Assembly (NCBI RefSeq): GCF_902498065.1
Contig: NZ_CABVIR010000004.1
Span: forward strand, 372,001 to 436,000
Source: Pseudomonas fluorescens
GTDB lineage: Bacteria > Pseudomonadota > Gammaproteobacteria > Pseudomonadales > Pseudomonadaceae
Reading direction: 5' to 3'
DNA length: 64,000 nt
The notes below the pieces were generated by a model. That model ran no database searches and was not told the origin of the DNA. It saw only the letters and a list, made by a program, of their open reading frames with translations. This document shows, piece by piece, positions 60,977 through 64,000 of this stretch (position 1 is the stretch's first letter; each line of letters starts with the position of its first letter). The position numbers and the translations under genes are program-made.

Positions 60977-60992
60977 TGCAATAGCTATTGCA
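60977..60992. other. 16-bp perfect palindrome upstream of the PA2169-type gene
   Basis: TGCAATAGCTATTGCA is its own reverse complement. It lies 29 nt before the ATG at 61021, in the probable untranslated leader or promoter region. The remainder of the 203-nt gap is AT-rich with no gene. Confidence 0.7.
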
Positions 60993-61020
60993 TCTTTCAT
61001 CAACCCGTGAGGAATTGAAA

Positions 61021-61488
61021 ATGACCGACATGAATAAAGAAGCGATCTCGGTACTCAACGACCTGATTGAAACCAGCAAAGATGGTCAGGAAGGGTTCAA
61101 GACATGCGCTGAAGACATCAAGCACCCAGAACTGAAAACATTGTTCATCACTCGCTCCGCCGACTGCGCCACTGCGGCCTCTGAACTGCAAGCAGCGGTT
61201 CGTTCGATGGGCGGCGATCCGGAAACTTCCACCAGCGTCAGTGGTGATTTGCACCGTCGCTGGGTCGACGTGAAGGCGATGTTCACCGGCAAGGATGAAG
61301 AAGCCGTGCTGAACGAAGCCGAGCGCGGTGAAGACCATGCGCTGAAGGCTTACAAAGAAGCCATCGAGAAAATCAACAAGCACAACCTGGTGGGCATTCG
61401 TGACCTGGTTGAACGTCAGTACCACGGCGTGCAACGCAATCACGATCAGGTGAAAGCCCTGCGTAACCAGGCTCGCGCACGCTCGTAA
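61021..61488 (+). CDS. PA2169-family four-helix-bundle protein (DUF2383)
   Basis: 155 residues from the ATG at 61021, which is preceded by GAGGA. A ferritin-like four-helix pattern: ISVLNDLIETSKDGQEGFKTCAEDIKHPELKTLF, a second half with WVDVKAMFTGKDEEAVLNEAERGEDHALKAYKEAIEK and QRNHDQVKALRNQ. Many Pseudomonas members are stress/stationary-phase induced. Upstream codons in frame overlap the palindromic leader and are not used. Confidence 0.88.
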   Translation: MTDMNKEAISVLNDLIETSKDGQEGFKTCAEDIKHPELKTLFITRSADCATAASELQAAVRSMGGDPETSTSVSGDLHRRWVDVKAMFTGKDEEAVLNEAERGEDHALKAYKEAIEKINKHNLVGIRDLVERQYHGVQRNHDQVKALRNQARARS

Positions 61489-61507
61489 GCGCATAAAGTC
61501 TGTCAAA

Positions 61508-61533
61508 AACGCCAGCTAGCCTGGCGTTTTTTT
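61508..61533 (+). terminator. Intrinsic terminator after the PA2169-type gene
   Basis: AACGCCAG pairs with CTGGCGTT around a short loop, followed by a run of T; 19 nt past the stop. Confidence 0.9.
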
Positions 61534-61646
61534 GTGCCCGGGTTTTAGCGCTGGACGCCTGATAGATAGCCAGCTAATAATTTGATTCAAACGGATCATT
61601 CAATGACTTGGATGAACCCGACTATCGTTAAATCGTCCTTTCAAGA

Positions 61647-63644
61647 GTGTTTTTCGTGCCTATCACTTTGCAGGCTTTATTCGCGCCTGACCGCCGCGCC
61701 TTGCAGTTCGCGATCAAGACGCTGATCGGTGGCGGCCTGGCATTGTGGCTGGCATTGCGCTGGGGGCTGGAGCAACCGGCGTGGGCGCTGATGACAGCGT
61801 TCATCGTTGCTCAGCCGTTGTCCGGGATGGTGGTGCAGAAGGGCTTGGCGCGGCTGCTGGGCACGCTGATCGGGACGTTCATGTCGGTGGTGTTCATGGG
61901 CCTGTTCGCCCAGACGCCGTGGCTGTTTTTGCTGGCATTGGCGTTGTGGCTGGGGTTGTGTACGGCGAGTTCGACGCTGTTGCGCAGTGCCTGGTCTTAT
62001 TCATTTGTGCTGGCCGGTTATACGGTGGCAATCATCGCGTTACCGGCCATCACCCATCCGCTGACGGTGTTCGACCAAGCCGTGGCGCGCTGTACGGAAA
62101 TCTGTCTGGGCATTCTCTGCGCCACCGCCGCCAGCGCGCTGCTGTGGCCGATGCGGGTCGAGCGGCAATTGGCGGACCAGGCACGCGCCGCGTGGCACAG
62201 TGGCATGAATGCCGCACGCGCCACCCTGGCCGGCGATGGTCAGGCGCGCAAGGGCTTGCTGGAAATCCTTGGGCGCATCGTCGCGGTGGATGCCCAGCGC
62301 GAACATGCCTGGTTCGAGGGCGGGCTGGGCCGGCAACGAGCGCGGGCCATCAGTGGGCTGAGCCAGAAGCTGTTGATGCTGCTACGCATTGCGCGATCGG
62401 TGCGGCGGCAGTGGAAGCAACTTGAAGCGCAGGAAACCGCGCAGTTGCTGCCGTGGATGACCGAGGTTCAAGAAGCGCTCGCCAGCCCGGACACCGCAAC
62501 GTTGCAAGCCTTGCGCCCGCGTTTGCTCGATGCCAGCCATGACCCGCAGATCAGTTCCGCGCAGAGTTACTGTCTGGTCCGTTTCGCCTTGTTGATGGAT
62601 ACCGCGATGGCGGCGAACGCAGCATTGACTGCGGTGGAGGAGGGCAAGGAAACCGTCGACCCGCCGCGCACGCTGACACCGCACCGCGATCTGTCATTGG
62701 CGCTGGTGTTCGGCGCGCGTAGTGCCCTGGCGTTTCTGGTGGTGTCGTGTTTCTGGCTGGCCACCGCGTGGCCCGCCGCCTCGGGGGCGTTGCTGTTGAC
62801 CTGCGTGGTGTGCAGCCTGTTCGCCAGTCGCGAAAACGGCGCGCAAATCGGCATGAGTTTCATGCGCGGGATTTTTCTGGCGATCCCGGCGGCGTTTTTC
62901 GTCGGGCAGATTTTGCTGCCGCAATGGAGTGGTTTTGCGCTGCTCTGCATGGGCATGGGCGTGCCGTTGTTTTTCGGCGCGCTGGGCATGGCCAGGCCGC
63001 AGATCGGCGCCACGGCGACGTCGTTCTGTCTGCATTTCATCGTACTGGTGTCACCGCTCAACGCGATGAAATTCGACGTCGCGACGTTCTTCAACAGCGC
63101 TCAAGCCATGGTGGTGGGTGTCGGTGCGGCGGTGCTGGCGTTTCACTTGCTGATCCTGCGCAACCCGACGTGGCACGGTCGGCGCTTGCTGGCGGCGACC
63201 CTCGGCGACCTGGTGCGCCTGACCCGGCGTAATCTGCGCGGTGCCGAAAGCTGGTTCGGCGGACGCATGGCCGACCGCTTGCTGCAACTGGCGCGGCACT
63301 ACCCGGAACTGCCGGAACCGGCGCGCAGTCGCTGGGACGACGGCTTGCTCGGTCTCGACATTGGCGACGAGCTGCTGCACCTGCGCTTGAGTCTGGCGGT
63401 GGCGCAGGCTCCGGTCAGTGCCGCGCAGCGGCGGTATCTCGAGCAACTGGAAAATGTCCTAGAGCAAGGCCCGGCCGGCCACTGCGCGGATGCGCTGGAA
63501 CACCCCAGCGAAGAATTCTTGAAGACCTTGTACGCATTGCCGCCCAGTGACGCCGTGAAACTGGCCCAAGGCGCGGTGCTGCAATTGCAGAACAGTTGGC
63601 GCACGTGGTGCCACCAACAGGAGCAAAGCCATGGGCTTGCATGA
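61647..63644 (+). CDS. FUSC-family aromatic acid exporter inner-membrane protein (AaeB-like)
   Basis: 665 residues, GTG at 61647 or GTG at 61656. Two clusters of about five to six membrane helices (residues about 20-165 and 355-500) separated by soluble regions, typical of FUSC/AaeB proteins. Followed by DUF1656 and an HlyD-type adaptor, the usual efflux set. Exports aromatic carboxylic acids in the characterised E. coli Aae system; substrate here is inferred only. Confidence 0.88.
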   Translation: MFFVPITLQALFAPDRRALQFAIKTLIGGGLALWLALRWGLEQPAWALMTAFIVAQPLSGMVVQKGLARLLGTLIGTFMSVVFMGLFAQTPWLFLLALALWLGLCTASSTLLRSAWSYSFVLAGYTVAIIALPAITHPLTVFDQAVARCTEICLGILCATAASALLWPMRVERQLADQARAAWHSGMNAARATLAGDGQARKGLLEILGRIVAVDAQREHAWFEGGLGRQRARAISGLSQKLLMLLRIARSVRRQWKQLEAQETAQLLPWMTEVQEALASPDTATLQALRPRLLDASHDPQISSAQSYCLVRFALLMDTAMAANAALTAVEEGKETVDPPRTLTPHRDLSLALVFGARSALAFLVVSCFWLATAWPAASGALLLTCVVCSLFASRENGAQIGMSFMRGIFLAIPAAFFVGQILLPQWSGFALLCMGMGVPLFFGALGMARPQIGATATSFCLHFIVLVSPLNAMKFDVATFFNSAQAMVVGVGAAVLAFHLLILRNPTWHGRRLLAATLGDLVRLTRRNLRGAESWFGGRMADRLLQLARHYPELPEPARSRWDDGLLGLDIGDELLHLRLSLAVAQAPVSAAQRRYLEQLENVLEQGPAGHCADALEHPSEEFLKTLYALPPSDAVKLAQGAVLQLQNSWRTWCHQQEQSHGLA

Positions 63645-63837
63645 ATGGTCGGTGGGCGGCGTGCTGCTCAGTCCTTTTCTGATTTATGTGCTGCTGGCGT
63701 TGCTGGTCACCGGCGCCTTGCGCCTGCTGTTGCGCCTGACCCCGGCCGGTCGCTGGATCTGGCACGAAGCGTTATTCGATTGCGCCTTGTACGTCTGTGT
63801 ATTGACCTTGATCACCGTCGTCCTCGGACCTTTATAA
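63631..63837 (+). CDS. DUF1656 family small membrane protein (AaeX-like)
   Basis: 68 residues with two hydrophobic segments (GGVLLSPFLIYVLLALLVTGALRLLL and ALFDCALYVCVLTLITVVLGPL). Overlaps the preceding gene by 14 nt. DUF1656 proteins sit between FUSC and HlyD genes in efflux operons. Confidence 0.9.
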   Translation: MGLHEWSVGGVLLSPFLIYVLLALLVTGALRLLLRLTPAGRWIWHEALFDCALYVCVLTLITVVLGPL

Positions 63838-63847
63838 GGAGTTGAAC

Positions 63848-64000
63848 ATGCGTACACCCGTACGTGTCGCGGTTACCCTGTGCCTGGTGGCGCTGGCGAT
63901 TTTTGCCGGTTTCCATTTGTGGCAGTACTACATGCTTACACCGTGGACCCGGGATGCGCGGATTCGCGCCGACGTGGTGGTGATCGCCCCGGATGTGTCG
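63848..64000 (+). CDS. HlyD-family efflux adaptor (AaeA-like), 3' end missing
   Basis: The first 51 codons are present: MRTPVRVAVTLCLVALAIFAGFHLWQYYMLTPWTRDARIRADVVVIAPDVS. One membrane anchor, then the TPWTRDARIRADVVVIAPDVSG start of the membrane-fusion domain that is characteristic of this adaptor family. GGAG lies before the ATG. The gene runs past the window end. Confidence 0.92.
   Translation, partial: MRTPVRVAVTLCLVALAIFAGFHLWQYYMLTPWTRDARIRADVVVIAPDVS

Overview
The window looks like a chromosomal segment of a fluorescent Pseudomonas (P. fluorescens group). The evidence is the gene order of ruvABC-tol-pal-queEC-tRNA-Lys-nadA, an Entner-Doudoroff/glucose cluster ordered as in P. putida and P. 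aeruginosa, the arcDABC and GcsR-gcv operons, a GC-rich codon pattern, and many copies of the short Pseudomonas REP palindromes. No prophage, insertion sequence, CRISPR array, integrase, rRNA operon or conspicuously foreign block was seen. This is mostly core genome, and the most interesting content is regulatory.

Layout. 1-8,780: end of yebC, the Holliday-junction genes ruvC-ruvA-ruvB, then ybgC-tolQ-tolR-tolA-tolB-pal-cpoB, closed by a terminator. 8,886-11,823: queE-queC (queuosine precursor), tRNA-Lys(TTT), nadA and a REP pair. 11,843-13,031: an RDD membrane protein and a cold-shock protein. 13,032-20,952: glycine/serine catabolism on the minus strand (gcsR, gcvH, gcvP, sdaA, gcvT), with a sigma-54 promoter and three GcsR-like sites upstream of gcvH. 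21,168-26,460: arginine deiminase operon arcD-arcA-arcB-arcC plus a DUF5064 gene. 26,885-29,172: a second, divergent arcD paralogue fused by overlap to alkA. 29,352-33,616: CaiB-type CoA transferase, a dCACHE chemoreceptor and a DUF454 protein. 33,780-38,777: heme acquisition (hemO/pigA, a TonB-dependent heme receptor, FecR-type anti-sigma, ECF sigma factor) under a Fur box. 38,855-39,319: mgsA.

39,466-58,479: central sugar catabolism: gap (minus strand), divergent edd-glk-gltR-gtrS, an AGE-family sugar isomerase, the gtsABCD glucose ABC transporter, oprB, a mutarotase, hexR (minus strand) and divergent zwf-pgl-eda. Glucose entering through OprB and GtsABCD is phosphorylated by Glk, oxidised by Zwf/Pgl, dehydrated by Edd, cleaved by Eda, and the triose goes to Gap. 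GtrS/GltR, HexR and, by inference, Hfq/Crc control the set. 58,662-64,000: an intradiol dioxygenase, a class V aminotransferase, a DUF3820 protein, a PA2169-type four-helix protein, and an AaeB/AaeX/AaeA-like efflux set cut by the window edge.

Strongest regulatory observations: (1) an identical two-part promoter-like element (TTTTTAC, 19 nt, CGTCTCGTTA) in front of both the heme receptor and the heme oxygenase, absent in front of the sigma gene, a candidate recognition sequence for the local ECF sigma factor, whose upstream half at hemO is the U-tract of the receptor gene's terminator; (2) a 39-bp module repeated in front of the AGE isomerase and gtsA, a candidate GltR operator; (3) AAnAAnAA motifs at the ribosome-binding region of five sugar genes; (4) HexR-type operators at gap, edd and zwf; (5) a complete GcsR/sigma-54 architecture in front of a gcv operon that has lost glyA; (6) REP pairs or long hairpins inside the gts, arc and gcv operons. 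These are read by eye from sequence; none has been tested.
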